Of a stretch of DNA of 64,000 bases, positions 22,485 through 32,385 are shown piece after piece; the first letter of the stretch is position 1, and each line of letters begins with the position of its first letter. The position numbers were made by a program, and so were the translations under genes. The stretch is taken from positions 1,054,001-1,118,000 of the forward strand of contig NZ_CP047357.1 of the NCBI RefSeq assembly GCF_030408835.1, given 5' to 3'. The notes below the pieces were generated by a model. The model ran no database searches, had not been told where the DNA came from, and saw nothing but the letters and a program-made list of their open reading frames with translations. The stretch comes from Corynebacterium freneyi. GTDB taxonomy: Bacteria; Actinomycetota; Actinomycetes; Mycobacteriales; Mycobacteriaceae.

Positions 22485-23627
22485 ATGATGCGAGCACGAA
22501 CGGGGACGGCGAGGAAGGTCCCCGGACTCATCCTGGCCGGCATGACGGTCACCGCGCTGCTGGCCGGCTGCACGATCGGCGGCGGCGACGCCCCCGCCAC
22601 CGAGAACCCGACGGCCACCGTCGAATCCGTCGACGGGTGGGACCCGTCGGAGGAAGTGGAGTGGACCGACGCGCAGAAGATCCTCGACGACGCCGTCGAC
22701 GACTTCTACGACCTGTACGGCATCGACCTGGCCGTCTACCTCCGCGTCATCGACGGCCCGTACCGCGGCCTGACCGCAGCGGCCGGCGGCGACGAAAAGC
22801 AGTACTCGGCGTCGACCATCAAGGCCCCGCTCGTCGTCACCGCGCTGAACACTTTCGGCGACGACCTCGACGAGATCGTCACCGTCGACTGGGAGGACGC
22901 CGTCGGCGGCAGCGTCATCGGCCCGGGCGACTACACCGTGGACACGTTGGTGCGCTACGTGATGGCCTACTCCGACAACACCGCCGCCAACGGCCTCATC
23001 GACGCCGTCGGCGGATTCGATGCGGTCAACGACGTCATCGAGGCGGCCGGCGTCGACGGCGAGCGCTACCACCTGGGCAACAAGATGAACATCCCGAACC
23101 CCTCCGGCGACCGTTCGTGGATCTCGCCGAGCCAGGCCGCGCTGTTCATGGCGCGGATCCAGGAAGTCGCCGACGGGCGCGGCGACCACGACTTCATCGA
23201 CCGGGACACCGCGCAGCAGGCGCTGACGTACCTGACGTACGGAGGGGCGCAGAAGTTCGCCATGTACGTCGGTTCCGCCGTGCAGAAGACCGGCGACACC
23301 GGCGAAGGCACCAATGACCACGGCATCCTCTACACCGCCGCGGGCCCCGTGGCCTACGGCATCACGACCCGCTTCGGGACCCCTATGAACGAACTCACCG
23401 ACGCGCTGCTCGGCCAGCTCGGCGGGCGGATCGCCCCGCTGTTGCCGGACTACAACCGCCTCGACGACGACGGGAAGCCCGTGAGCCCGAAGGACGCCGC
23501 GACGTGGAGCGCCGACGAGGACGGCGACGGCATCGCCGACCGACTGGCCGACGCGGACGCCACCGCCGAGCCGCAGTACGACGAGACCCTCGAACCCGAC
23601 TGGTTCAACCCCTACCGGGCGTCCTAG
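22485..23627 (+). CDS. Lipoprotein with class A beta-lactamase-like serine hydrolase domain
   Basis: A secreted, lipid-anchored protein of 380 residues. The signal peptide ends in LLAGC with Cys29 as lipid site. The catalytic motifs of the penicillin-recognising fold are all present: STIK (Ser110, Lys113), SDN (163-165) and KTG (268-270). Homologues are annotated as class A beta-lactamase-related hydrolases. It may act on peptidoglycan or beta-lactams, but neither is shown. After the fold comes an acidic tail (DEDGDGIADRLADADA) resembling a calcium-binding loop. AGGAG precedes a double ATG (22485 and 22488). It converges on glgB with a 20-nt gap. Confidence 0.85.
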   Translation: MMRARTGTARKVPGLILAGMTVTALLAGCTIGGGDAPATENPTATVESVDGWDPSEEVEWTDAQKILDDAVDDFYDLYGIDLAVYLRVIDGPYRGLTAAAGGDEKQYSASTIKAPLVVTALNTFGDDLDEIVTVDWEDAVGGSVIGPGDYTVDTLVRYVMAYSDNTAANGLIDAVGGFDAVNDVIEAAGVDGERYHLGNKMNIPNPSGDRSWISPSQAALFMARIQEVADGRGDHDFIDRDTAQQALTYLTYGGAQKFAMYVGSAVQKTGDTGEGTNDHGILYTAAGPVAYGITTRFGTPMNELTDALLGQLGGRIAPLLPDYNRLDDDGKPVSPKDAATWSADEDGDGIADRLADADATAEPQYDETLEPDWFNPYRAS

Positions 23628-23647
23628 GCAAGCTGCGCCGCCCGGGA

Positions 23648-25843
23648 TCAGCCCTCGTGGCGGAACCAGATCGCGGTGTTGGCCGGCAGGGTCAGCTCGA
23701 TGGACTGATCCTGGCCGTTCCAGCCGTGCGACTCGGCCTCCAGGGTGCCGTTGAGGCCGTAGCCCGAACCGGCGTAGCGCTCGTCGTTGGTGTTGAGCAC
23801 CTCGCGCCACGCACCCGTACGCGGGACACCGATGCGGTAACGCTCCTGCGTCGCACCGGACAGGTTGAGCACGCACGCCAACACGGACCCGTCGTCGCCG
23901 TAGCGGACGAAGGACAGCACGCTGTTGTTCGTGTCGTCGGCGTTGATCCAGGAGAAGCCCTCCGGACGATCGTCCTGCGACCACAGGGCGTTGGTGTCGC
24001 GGTAGATGGCGTTGAGGTCCTTGACCAGCAACTGGATGCCGCGGTGGAACTCGCCGCCCCAGCCCTCGAGGTTGTCCCACGCGATGGACTCGTCATGGTT
24101 CCACTCGCGGTTCTGGCCCAGCTCCTGGCCCTGGAACAGCAGCTGCTTGCCCGGGTGGCTCCACATGAAGGACAGCAGGGTGCGCAGGCCGGCTGCCTTG
24201 TTCCAGTCGTCGCCCGGCATCCGCTCCCACAGCGAACCCTTGCCGTGCACGACCTCGTCGTGGCTGAACGGCAGGATGAACTTCTCGGAGTAGGCGTAGA
24301 CCATCGCGAAGGTGATCTCGTGATGGTGGTACGAACGGTGGATCGGATCCTTGGAGAAGTACTCCAGGGTGTCGTTCATCCAGCCCATGTTCCACTTCAT
24401 GGTGAAGCCCAGGCCCCCGTCCTCGGTCGCGGCGGTGACGCCAGGCCACGACGTGGACTCCTCGGCGATGGTGAGGAACCCCGGGTGGTGCTTGTGCACC
24501 GTGGCGTTGAACTCCTGCAGGAACTGCACGGCGTCGAGGTTTTCGCGGCCGCCGTACTGGTTCGGCAGCCACTCGCCCTCGTTGCGGGAGTAGTCGAGGT
24601 AGAGCATCGACGCGACGGCGTCGACGCGCACGCCGTCGATGTGGAACTCCTCGGCCCAGTACAGGGCGTTGGCGTACAGGAAGTTGCGGACCTCGTTGCG
24701 GCCGAAGTCGAAGACGTAGGTGCCCCAGTCCTTCTGCTCGCCGCGACGCCAGTCCGGGTGCTCGTAGCAGGCGGTGCCGTCGAAGCGGGCCAGCGCCCAG
24801 TCGTCCTTGGGGAAGTGGCCCGGAACCCAGTCGACGATGACGCCGATGCCGGCGGCGTGGAAGGCGTCGATGAGGGCGCGCAGCTGATCCGGCGAACCGA
24901 AACGGCTGGTCGGGGCGTAGTAGGAGGTGACCTGGTAGCCCCAGGAACCGGCGAACGGGTGCTCGGCGACCGGCATGAACTCCACGTGGGTGTAGCCCAT
25001 GTCCTTGACGTAGCGCACCAGCTGCTCGGTCATGACCTCGTACGACAGGCCCCGCTTCCACGAGCCGAGGTGGACCTCGTAGATCGACATCGGCTCGGCC
25101 CGCCAGTCGGTGGTGGCGCGCTTGGCCATCCACTCGTCGTCCCTCCATCGGTATTCGGACTCGGCGACGACGGAACCGGTGGCCGGCGGGACCTCGGTGG
25201 CGAAGGCCATCGGGTCGGCCTTGTCGCGGCGGTGTCCCTCCGGGGTGGTGATGGCGAACTTGTAGACCTCGCCCGGGCCGACGCCCGGGATGAAGACCTC
25301 CCACACGCCCGATCCGCCCATGGAGCGCATCGGGTACTGGGCGCCGTTCCACATGCAGAAGTCGCCGATCACCGCCACGCCGCGGGCGTTGGGCGCCCAC
25401 ACGGAGAAGGACACGCCGGACACCTCGCCCAGTTCGGTGTCGTAGGTGCGCGGATGCGCGCCCAGCGCCTCCCACAGGCGCTCGTGGCGGCCTTCGCCGA
25501 TCAGGTGGAGATCACCCTCCTGGACCGTCGGCAGGAAGCGGTAGGCGTCCGCGCGTTCCTCGACGGAACCGTCGGCCCACGTGACGCGCAGGCGGTAATC
25601 GAAGTCCGGCTCACCCGGAACCAATGCCGCGTAGACGTCGTCGCCGACCGGTTCGGCCTCGAATTCTCCCCGGGTGGAGACGACGGTCACCGCGGTCGCG
25701 CCGAAAATGCGGGCGCGGATGACGGTGTCGCCGTCGATCAGGTGCGCACCGTAGAACGAGTGGGGGTCGTGGTGCGTGCAGCTGCGGAGACGATCCATGT
25801 CTCCGGCCGGGATGGTCAGGCGCGGATCGGTGGGGGCGCTCAT
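23648..25843 (-). CDS. glgB: 1,4-alpha-glucan branching enzyme
   Basis: Introduces alpha-1,6 branches into glycogen (GH13). The N-terminal carbohydrate-binding module ([20 protein letters not shown]) is followed by the catalytic barrel with nucleophile Asp in [13 protein letters not shown], acid/base Glu in [12 protein letters not shown], and [13 protein letters not shown] carrying the third Asp. A C-terminal beta domain ends the protein. 731 residues is the usual actinobacterial length. It follows glgE on the same strand after 186 nt that hold an own promoter candidate. With glgE and glgP it forms the trehalose/maltose-1-phosphate route of alpha-glucan metabolism. Confidence 0.97.
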   Translation of the reverse strand: MSAPTDPRLTIPAGDMDRLRSCTHHDPHSFYGAHLIDGDTVIRARIFGATAVTVVSTRGEFEAEPVGDDVYAALVPGEPDFDYRLRVTWADGSVEERADAYRFLPTVQEGDLHLIGEGRHERLWEALGAHPRTYDTELGEVSGVSFSVWAPNARGVAVIGDFCMWNGAQYPMRSMGGSGVWEVFIPGVGPGEVYKFAITTPEGHRRDKADPMAFATEVPPATGSVVAESEYRWRDDEWMAKRATTDWRAEPMSIYEVHLGSWKRGLSYEVMTEQLVRYVKDMGYTHVEFMPVAEHPFAGSWGYQVTSYYAPTSRFGSPDQLRALIDAFHAAGIGVIVDWVPGHFPKDDWALARFDGTACYEHPDWRRGEQKDWGTYVFDFGRNEVRNFLYANALYWAEEFHIDGVRVDAVASMLYLDYSRNEGEWLPNQYGGRENLDAVQFLQEFNATVHKHHPGFLTIAEESTSWPGVTAATEDGGLGFTMKWNMGWMNDTLEYFSKDPIHRSYHHHEITFAMVYAYSEKFILPFSHDEVVHGKGSLWERMPGDDWNKAAGLRTLLSFMWSHPGKQLLFQGQELGQNREWNHDESIAWDNLEGWGGEFHRGIQLLVKDLNAIYRDTNALWSQDDRPEGFSWINADDTNNSVLSFVRYGDDGSVLACVLNLSGATQERYRIGVPRTGAWREVLNTNDERYAGSGYGLNGTLEAESHGWNGQDQSIELTLPANTAIWFRHEG

Positions 25844-25962
25844 GGCGGTCCTTCCAGGTGGATTCCGGTGTATTCGTCGTGGGACGGGCCGAACGGGGAT
25901 CGGGTCGAACTGTGTTGCGTCGGGGCACGCCGAAGTCCCGACCGGGAATTCGGACGGACCCG

Positions 25963-25973
25963 CCTCCAGCGTA
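25963..25973 (-). promoter_or_regulatory. Candidate glgB promoter element
   Basis: On the minus strand the sequence reads TACGCTGGAGG, 120 nt upstream of glgB. The same 11 bases occur upstream of glgE (28153-28163). TACGCT fits a TANNNT -10 box. No good -35 is seen. Confidence 0.4.
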
Positions 25974-26029
25974 TGCGCGTGTGGCGGGGCCCGTGCCGGG
26001 GTGACCCCGGGTGGGGCCGGGGGCGCCGT

Positions 26030-28060
26030 TTAGCCCTCGTAGTCGGGGACGTCGCGCCACGCCAGCTTGCGGCGCAGGCTCTCGGGCACGTCGGGCAGCT
26101 GGACGATGTGGGCCACGTTCGACCACGGCTCGAGGCGGATGAAGTTCTCCTTGCCCCAGTCGAAGCGCTGCCCGGTGATCAGGTCCTCGACGTCCATGCG
26201 GTCGGTGCTGCGGCGGCCGATGGAATTCATGTCGATGTCGAGGATGCCCTCCTGGGCGTTCCACGGATCGAGATTGACGACGACCATGACGGCGTCGCCG
26301 GTCAGCGGGTCGATCTTGGAGTACGCCAGCAGATTGTCGTTGCCGATGTCGTGGAAACGCAGGGTCCGCAGCTGCTGCAGGGCCGGGTGCTCGCGGCGCA
26401 GGGTGTTGAGCAGGGTGATGAAAGGCTCGAGGGAGTCGCCGGATTCCAGCGCGGCGTCGTAGTCGCGGTGGCGCAGCTGGTACTTCTCGCTGTCCAGGTA
26501 CTCTTCGGAGCCTTCCTTGACCGGCACGTTTTCGTAGAGCTCGTAGCCGGAGTACATGCCCCACAGCGGCGACATGGTCGACGCCAGCGCGGCGCGGATG
26601 GCGAAGGCGGCGCGACCGCCCTTGACCAGGAAGTCGTGGAGGATGTCCGGGGTGTTGACCCACAGGGACGGGCGGGCGATGTCGGTGTGCTTGACGATTT
26701 CCTCGCCGAACTCCTTCAGCTCCTTCTTCGTGGTCTTCCACGGGAAGTAGATGTAGGACTGCGTGAAGCCGGCCTTGGCCAGGCCGTACAGGCGGGCCGG
26801 GGCGGTGAAGGCCTCGGCGAGGAAGATGACCTCCGGGTTGGTTTCGTGGACGGTCTCGATGAGCCATTCCCAGAAGTTGCCCGGCTTGGTGTGCGGGTTG
26901 TCCACGCGGAAGACCTTGACGCCGCGCTTGACCCAGAACTTCACGACGCGCAGGACCTCCGCGTAGAGGCCCTTCGGGTCGTTGTCGAAGTTCAGGGGGT
27001 AGATGTCCTGGTACTTCTTCGGCGGGTTCTCGGCGTAGGCGATGGTGCCGTCGGGCAGGACGGTGAACCAGTCCGGGTGCGCCTCGGCCCACGGGTGGTC
27101 GGGGGCGCACTGCAGGGCCAGGTCGATGGCGACCTCCAGGCCGCGTTCCTCGGCCGCCTTGACGAACTCGGCGAACTCGTCTTCGCCGCCGAGCTTCGGC
27201 TCGATGGCGTCGTGGCCGCCGTCGGCCGAGCCGATGGCCCACGGGGAGCCGACGTCGCCCGGCTCCGCGGTCAGGGTGTTGTTGCGGCCCTTGCGGTTGA
27301 TTTCGCCGATCGGGTGGATCGGGGGCAGGTAGACGACGTCGAATCCCATGCGGGCGGCGCGGTCGAGCTGGGGGAGGGCGGTGGTGAACGTGCCGTGCAG
27401 GAGGTTGCCGTCTTCGTCGAAACCGCCGTTGGAGCGCGGGAAGAACTCGTACCAGGAGCCGAACAGGGCCTCGCGGCGCTCGACGAGGACCTTGCGGGTC
27501 TTGCCGCGGGTGAGCAGCTCGCGCAGCGGGTGGAGTTCGAGGATGCCGCGGGTCTCGTCGGACAGGGCCGGGGAAACGCGGGCGCGCAGTTCGGCGTCGG
27601 AGCGCAGCGACTGGGCCACGCCGCGCAGGTGCGAGCGGTACACGGTGGCGGCGCCGGTGGCGGCGCGGTCGAACAGGCGGGCGCCGATCTCGAGGTCGTT
27701 GGCCAGCTCCTCCGCGGACTGCCCGGCCTCGATCTTCTTGATCACGGCGTTGCGCCAGGTGGCCATCGGGTCGGACCAGGCGTCGACGCGGAAGGTCCAC
27801 AGGCCGGGGGCGTCGGGGACGAAGGTGGCGTTGACCTGGTTGGGGTCGTGGTCGCTGAAGCGCATGGGGATGCGCTGGGTGCGGGCGGCGAAGGAGGATT
27901 CCTTCGGGCCCTTGACGTTCAGCGTCGCATTGAGCGCATCGTGGCCCTCGCGCCAGACGACGGCGAAGACGGGGACGACTTCACCGGCCACCGCCTTGGA
28001 CGGGGTGGCGCCGCCGTCCACCTGGGGTCGTACGTCGTCGATTCCGAGTCGTCCGGTCAC
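26030..28060 (-). CDS. glgE: Alpha-1,4-glucan:maltose-1-phosphate maltosyltransferase
   Basis: Extends alpha-glucans with maltose units from maltose-1-phosphate (GH13 subfamily 3). The N-terminal beta domain begins RLGIDDVRPQVDGGATP. The catalytic core has the nucleophile Asp in VKVFRVDNPHTKP, the acid/base Glu in VIFLAEAFTAPARLYGL, and the conserved SYIYFPWKTTKKEL. At 676 residues it matches mycobacterial GlgE, a validated drug target there. Directly upstream and divergent is an ABC ATPase; downstream is glgB. Confidence 0.97.
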   Translation of the reverse strand: MTGRLGIDDVRPQVDGGATPSKAVAGEVVPVFAVVWREGHDALNATLNVKGPKESSFAARTQRIPMRFSDHDPNQVNATFVPDAPGLWTFRVDAWSDPMATWRNAVIKKIEAGQSAEELANDLEIGARLFDRAATGAATVYRSHLRGVAQSLRSDAELRARVSPALSDETRGILELHPLRELLTRGKTRKVLVERREALFGSWYEFFPRSNGGFDEDGNLLHGTFTTALPQLDRAARMGFDVVYLPPIHPIGEINRKGRNNTLTAEPGDVGSPWAIGSADGGHDAIEPKLGGEDEFAEFVKAAEERGLEVAIDLALQCAPDHPWAEAHPDWFTVLPDGTIAYAENPPKKYQDIYPLNFDNDPKGLYAEVLRVVKFWVKRGVKVFRVDNPHTKPGNFWEWLIETVHETNPEVIFLAEAFTAPARLYGLAKAGFTQSYIYFPWKTTKKELKEFGEEIVKHTDIARPSLWVNTPDILHDFLVKGGRAAFAIRAALASTMSPLWGMYSGYELYENVPVKEGSEEYLDSEKYQLRHRDYDAALESGDSLEPFITLLNTLRREHPALQQLRTLRFHDIGNDNLLAYSKIDPLTGDAVMVVVNLDPWNAQEGILDIDMNSIGRRSTDRMDVEDLITGQRFDWGKENFIRLEPWSNVAHIVQLPDVPESLRRKLAWRDVPDYEG

Positions 28061-28152
28061 CTTGGGGGTCTCCTTCGCGTCGCGTTCGTGTCATCCGATG
28101 GTGCGTCCACCGTGCGTCCCCGGCGGCGACCTGCCGGCCGCCGCGGATACTC

Positions 28153-28163
28153 CCTCCAGCGTA
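28153..28163 (-). promoter_or_regulatory. Candidate glgE promoter element
   Basis: Minus-strand TACGCTGGAGG about 95 nt before the glgE start, identical to the element upstream of glgB. On the plus strand it also forms half of a small CCTCCA/TGGAGG hairpin. Confidence 0.4.
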
Positions 28164-28312
28164 GTGGAGGTTCGCCGATCCCACAGGGGAGGAATTCGCC
28201 GGTCGGCCCCGATCGGGTAACACCGGACGCCGCGGCCCGGATGCCGCACGTCGGCCGCCACGCGGGGGAGCGCGTCGGGGCGCGGGGCGGGGAAGTGGGG
28301 CACGATGGTGAC

Positions 28313-29167
28313 GTGGCTGACTTTGACTCTGACTTCAACGACGACGACTTCGACGAGGACCTGCTGATCGATTTCCGCGGGGTCTCGCTCAAGCGCGGCG
28401 GCCGCACCCTGGTCGGCCCGCTGGATTGGCAGGTCGAGCTCGACGAGCGCTGGGTGGTGCTCGGGCCGAACGGCGCGGGCAAAACGTCGCTGATGCGCGT
28501 CGCGGCGGCGGAGGAGTTTCCGTCGTCGGGCGTGGCCCGGGTGATGGGGGAGCGTCTGGGGCGCACGGACATGCGGGACCTGCGCACGATGATCGGCTTG
28601 ACGTCGTCGGCGCTGGCGCATCGGATTCCCGCCGACGAGAAGGTGGCGGACCTGGTCATCTCGGCGTCGTATTCGGTGTTGGGCCGGTGGCGCGAGACGT
28701 ACGAGGAGATGGACTTCCGCCAGGCCGCGGACATCCTGGAGAAGATGGGCGCCGAGCATCTGGCGGATCGCACGTGGGGGACGTTGTCGGAGGGCGAGCG
28801 CAAGCGGGTGCTCATTTCGCGGGCCCTGATGGTCAATCCGGAGCTGCTGCTTCTCGACGAGCCGGGCGCGGGCCTGGATCTCGGCGGGCGCGAGGATCTG
28901 GTGGGCTATCTCGGTGATCTGGCGTTGGATGCGGATGCGCCGGCGATCGTCATGATCACCCACCACGTGGAGGAGATTCCGTTCGGTTTCACCCACGCGA
29001 TGCTTCTCGACGACGGTGGCGTGGTGGCCCAGGGGCTCATCGACGATGTGCTCACGAGTGAAAATCTGTCGAAGGCCTTCCACCAGTCCATTGCGGTGGA
29101 TCGCATCGACGGCCGGTTCTTCGCGCGCCGGGCGCGCCGGGCCGGTGCGCACCGGAGGAAGGAGTGA
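28313..29167 (+). CDS. ABC transporter ATP-binding protein (ModF/YlmA-like)
   Basis: A stand-alone ATPase of 284 residues with an acidic N-terminal run. Walker A is GPNGAGKTSL, the signature is LSEGERKRVLISRAL, Walker B is LLLLDEPGAGLD, and the H-loop is VMITHHVEEIPFGF. The closest pattern I know is the ModF/YlmA group found beside glgE in corynebacteria; no permease is encoded nearby, so the partner and substrate are unknown. The frame continues upstream for kilobases antisense to glgE and glgB, which is an artefact of GC bias. GTG 28313 is the best start; GTG 28295 is an alternative. Confidence 0.85.
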   Translation: MADFDSDFNDDDFDEDLLIDFRGVSLKRGGRTLVGPLDWQVELDERWVVLGPNGAGKTSLMRVAAAEEFPSSGVARVMGERLGRTDMRDLRTMIGLTSSALAHRIPADEKVADLVISASYSVLGRWRETYEEMDFRQAADILEKMGAEHLADRTWGTLSEGERKRVLISRALMVNPELLLLDEPGAGLDLGGREDLVGYLGDLALDADAPAIVMITHHVEEIPFGFTHAMLLDDGGVVAQGLIDDVLTSENLSKAFHQSIAVDRIDGRFFARRARRAGAHRRKE

Positions 29168-30033
29168 CCGGCATGGGTGGTTCGCAGAAGAAGGGTGCCG
29201 CGATTCCGGCGACCCCGCGGTTGGCGTCGACGGTGTTGTTGGTGCGCGATTCGGTGCACGGCATCGAGGTGTACGTGCAGGAGCGCGTGAGCACCATGAA
29301 GTTCGCGGCGAACATGACGGTGTTCCCGGGCGGCGGGGTCGATGCCCGCGACTTCCCGGGCGACGTCGACGGCGACGGCCACGACAGTCCGAGTTTGGCG
29401 TGGTCGGGGCATCCGCCGCAGTGGTGGGCGGAGGCGTTCGACGTCGCGCCGGCGACGGCCCGTGCGTTGGTGTGCGCGGCGGTGCGCGAGACGTTCGAGG
29501 AGACGGGAACATTGCTGGCGGCGGATGCGTCGGGTGACGTGGTCGTCGATTCGGGGCGGTTCCATGCCCGGCGCAAGGCGTTGGAGTCCCATGAGCTGTC
29601 GTTTTCGGACTTCATGGCGGACGAGGGGCTGTGCCTTCGCTCCGACTTGCTGCGGCCGTGGAGCAATTGGGTGACTCCGGAGGGCATGCCCACGCGCTAC
29701 GACACGTATTTCTTCCTGGCGGCGCAGCCGGAGGGGCAGATCGCAGACGGTGACACGTCCGAGGCGTCGTCGACGGGGTGGTTCCGGCCGACGGCGCTGA
29801 TGGAGGGTTGGCGCGACCGCAAGGTCGGTCTCATGCCCCCGACGTGGGCGCAGATCAAGCGGCTGGTGCGGTACACGACGGTGGCCGAGGTCCTTGCCGC
29901 GGCGGATTCGGGGCAGGAGCCGCCGCATCGCACGACCAGCGATTTCTTCGGGGACCCGTTCATGGACGAGTTCTTCGCGGTGTCCACGCATCTGGGGCAT
30001 CTGCGGGATCTCGCCGAGCGGGGTCGCCGGTGA
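29164..30033 (+). CDS. Nudix hydrolase
   Basis: A 289-residue pyrophosphohydrolase-family protein. The N-terminal strand ASTVLLVRDSVHGIEVYVQE and FPGGGVDARDF precede the Nudix box, seen here as AVRETFEETGTLL (RExxEExG). An insertion of about 40 residues rich in Asp, Gly and Trp separates FPGGG from the box. The substrate is unknown; length and insertion resemble NUDT7/NUDT19-type CoA hydrolases. The GTG overlaps the ABC gene stop (GTGA); an ATG nine bases later is an alternative. The following gene overlaps in the same way, so the three are an operon. Confidence 0.88.
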   Translation: MTGMGGSQKKGAAIPATPRLASTVLLVRDSVHGIEVYVQERVSTMKFAANMTVFPGGGVDARDFPGDVDGDGHDSPSLAWSGHPPQWWAEAFDVAPATARALVCAAVRETFEETGTLLAADASGDVVVDSGRFHARRKALESHELSFSDFMADEGLCLRSDLLRPWSNWVTPEGMPTRYDTYFFLAAQPEGQIADGDTSEASSTGWFRPTALMEGWRDRKVGLMPPTWAQIKRLVRYTTVAEVLAAADSGQEPPHRTTSDFFGDPFMDEFFAVSTHLGHLRDLAERGRR

Positions 30034-31292
30034 GCCTGTCTTCGGCGGAGGTCCGGGCGCTGCTCGCCGATCCCGGGTTGGCCGGAGCCGCCGCGGGCCT
30101 CGAGCTTTCCGACGCCTCCCTCCTGGCCGATCTCACGCACCTGCGGGAATCGCTGGGTGAGTCGGCGGAGTTGGCCCGGGCGGTGGTCGAGTTGGAGCGG
30201 GCGCGCCGGTCGACGGCGGGAAAACTGCCCGGGTGGTGGCTGCTGGACTCCGATTCCGCGCAGCAGGCCACGCATGCGGCCGTGGCGCGGGCCCGCGCCG
30301 AACGCTTGACGACGGCCGTCGGGGAGGGCGTCGCCCCGGGGGTGCATGACGTCACGTGCTCCATCGGCGCGGAGATCGCCGCGTTGACGGAGTACCGGGC
30401 CGAATCCGCCGTCGGCGCGTTTCCCGTGCTGGGGTCCGACCTGGACATGGCGCGAGTGCTCATGGCCCGCCACAATGCTCCGGACGCGCACGTCGTCGTC
30501 GCCGATGCGCTGGCCCCGGTGAGCGAGGGGATGATCATCGTCGCCGATCCCGCGCGCCGGGCCGGCGGCCGCCGCATCCTCCGGCCGGAGGATCTCCTGC
30601 CGCCGTTGCCCGACCTCATCGACGCCTGGCGTGGCCCGGGCGTCCGCCGCAATCACGAGATGGCCGTCAAATGCGCCCCCGGCATCGACTACTCCGACTG
30701 GGAGGGCGAAGCCGCCGTCACCTCGGTCGACGGCGGGGTCAAGGAAGCGTGCCTGTACACGCCGGGACTTGCGGCCACACCTCTGGGGGACGGGGGAGAC
30801 GTCGTCACGCGAAGCGCCCACCTGCTGCGGACCCGGGGCGAGGGCGCCGTCGGGGAACGCTACGACGACACGATGCCCGACGATTGCGGCGTCGGGGATG
30901 CGGGGCGCTGGATCATCGACCCCGACGGGGCGGTCGTGCGCGCCGGGCTGGTGCGCCACTACGCCACCGCGCACGGGCTGCGGCAACTCGACGAACGCAT
31001 CGCCCACCTCACCGGCGACGCCATCCCGCCCGGGGCCTCCGGATTCGAGGTGCTCGAGCAGGTGCCGCTGAAGAAGGTCAAGCGGGCGCTGGCGGCGCGG
31101 GACTGCGCATCGGCGGAGATCCTCGTGCGCGGCGTCGACGTCAATCCGGACGTGCTGCGCAGGCAATGGAAGCTCGGCGGGGCGAAGAAGGGCGGCGGGA
31201 AAGGCGCGCAGCTCGGCGTCGTGATCACCCGGATCGGGTCGACGGCGACCGCCTTCGTGTGCGGCCAACGGCAGTGGGGACCGGAGTCGTAG
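30030..31292 (+). CDS. SAM-dependent methyltransferase with THUMP-like C-terminal domain
   Basis: A 420-residue protein. The N-terminal helical part leads to a Rossmann methyltransferase: VHDVTCSIGAEIAAL (SAM motif), VVVADALAPV and IVADPARRAGGRRI, which replaces the usual DPPY. The C-terminal third (DVNPDVLRRQWKLGG) matches the THUMP-like domain of actinobacterial proteins in this place. An RNA substrate is likely but unproven. The GTG overlaps the Nudix stop, so I do not use the longer open frame. An exact GCTTGACGACG copy lies at 30304-30314, encoding part of ERLTTAVGEG. Confidence 0.85.
   Translation: MSLSSAEVRALLADPGLAGAAAGLELSDASLLADLTHLRESLGESAELARAVVELERARRSTAGKLPGWWLLDSDSAQQATHAAVARARAERLTTAVGEGVAPGVHDVTCSIGAEIAALTEYRAESAVGAFPVLGSDLDMARVLMARHNAPDAHVVVADALAPVSEGMIIVADPARRAGGRRILRPEDLLPPLPDLIDAWRGPGVRRNHEMAVKCAPGIDYSDWEGEAAVTSVDGGVKEACLYTPGLAATPLGDGGDVVTRSAHLLRTRGEGAVGERYDDTMPDDCGVGDAGRWIIDPDGAVVRAGLVRHYATAHGLRQLDERIAHLTGDAIPPGASGFEVLEQVPLKKVKRALAARDCASAEILVRGVDVNPDVLRRQWKLGGAKKGGGKGAQLGVVITRIGSTATAFVCGQRQWGPES
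30304..30314 (+). repeat. GCTTGACGACG copy within methyltransferase gene
   Basis: Exact 11-mer followed by GCCGTCG, giving CGACGGCCGTCG as a 12-bp palindrome. It lies inside the coding region. Confidence 0.5.
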
Positions 31293-31551
31293 AGGCGGGG
31301 GTACCCGACGTGCGCCTTTGTCACCCTGCGTTAATGGAGATTCACTCAACTAGAAACGAAAAAATATCGACATTGTTACGTGGATCACCTACAGTTCACC
31401 CTTGACTCTGTTACCTTCGACACAGAGGGCGCGCCGACCGGCCGCGGTCACGCAAACACCGTTTCGGGTGCGAACATGACCCGCGCCGCGGGTGCGCCGG
31501 ATAAATTCATGACACGTTCACAGTCACTCAACCAGTAAGGACGACAGACAC
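31293..31551 (+). promoter_or_regulatory. etfBA promoter region
   Basis: A 259-nt gap that is clearly richer in A and T than its surroundings between 31330 and 31430. It contains TTGACT (31402-31407), TACCTT (31412-31417) and TTGTTA (31373-31378), but no pair at ideal spacing. A promoter for etfBA is expected here; I cannot fix its exact position. The leader then runs about 120 nt to the etfB ATG. Confidence 0.4.
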
Positions 31552-32337
31552 ATGCCGAACATCGTGGTTCTGGTCAAGCAGGTCCCGGACACCTGGTCCG
31601 AGCGCAAGCTCGCCGACGACGACTTCACGCTCGACCGCGAAAGCGCCGACGCCGTGCTCGACGAGATCAACGAGAACGCCGTCGAGGCCGCCCTGCAGCT
31701 GAAGGAAGAGCACGGCGGCAACGTCACCGTCGCCACCATCGGCCCGGAGCGCGCCGTCGAGGCCCTCCGCAAGGCCCTGTCCATGGGCGCCGACGACGCC
31801 GTCATCCTGTCCGACGACGCCCTGGCCGGCTCCGACGCCATCCAGACCGCGTGGGCCCTGTCCACCGTCATCGACGCCATCGGCGACGTCGACCTCATCA
31901 TCACCGGCAACGCCTCCACCGACGGCGGCACCGGCACCGTCCCGGCCGTGCTCGGCGTCTACCGCGGCCTGCCGGTCCTCACCCACATGCGCTCCGTCTC
32001 CGTCGACGGCTCCACCGTCACCGGCGAGCGCGAGACCGAGGACGGCATCCACCAGCTCAAGGCGAACCTCCCGGCCATCGTGTCGGTGACGGAGAAGGCC
32101 AACGAGCCGCGCTTCGCCTCCTTCAAGGGCATCATGGCCGCGAAGAAGAAGCCGGTCCGCGAGCTGACCCTGGCCGACGTCGCCGCCGAGGCCGAGCAGG
32201 TCGGCCTGGAGAACGCCGCCACCTCGGTGACCTCCGCGACGCCGAAGCCGCCGAAGACCGCGGGCGAGCGCATCACCGACGAGGGCGACGCCGGCGTGAA
32301 GCTGGCCGAATACCTCAAGGCCCAGAAGTTCATCTAA
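31552..32337 (+). CDS. etfB: Electron transfer flavoprotein subunit beta
   Basis: Small subunit of ETF, which carries electrons from acyl-CoA dehydrogenases to the quinone pool. It begins MPNIVVLVKQVPDTWSE and has GADDAVILSDDALAGSDA, ITGNASTDGGTGTVP and LPAIVSVTEKANEPRFASF, the beta-subunit signature. 261 residues is normal. AGTAAGGACGACAGACAC leads to ATG. The genes lie in the order etfB-etfA with 48 nt between them, followed by a terminator, so this is a two-gene operon. Confidence 0.96.
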   Translation: MPNIVVLVKQVPDTWSERKLADDDFTLDRESADAVLDEINENAVEAALQLKEEHGGNVTVATIGPERAVEALRKALSMGADDAVILSDDALAGSDAIQTAWALSTVIDAIGDVDLIITGNASTDGGTGTVPAVLGVYRGLPVLTHMRSVSVDGSTVTGERETEDGIHQLKANLPAIVSVTEKANEPRFASFKGIMAAKKKPVRELTLADVAAEAEQVGLENAATSVTSATPKPPKTAGERITDEGDAGVKLAEYLKAQKFI

Positions 32338-32385
32338 GCGCCCATCGCGAACACCGCACGAACGAACAGCAGGAGAAGAATCACA

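Noticed and set aside
23504..28312. Very long open frame (over 4.8 kb) antisense to glgB and glgE, joined to the ABC gene
   Set aside because: High-GC genes often leave the opposite frame open. The translated product has no fold-like pattern and both sense genes are certain; only the part from 28313 is real.
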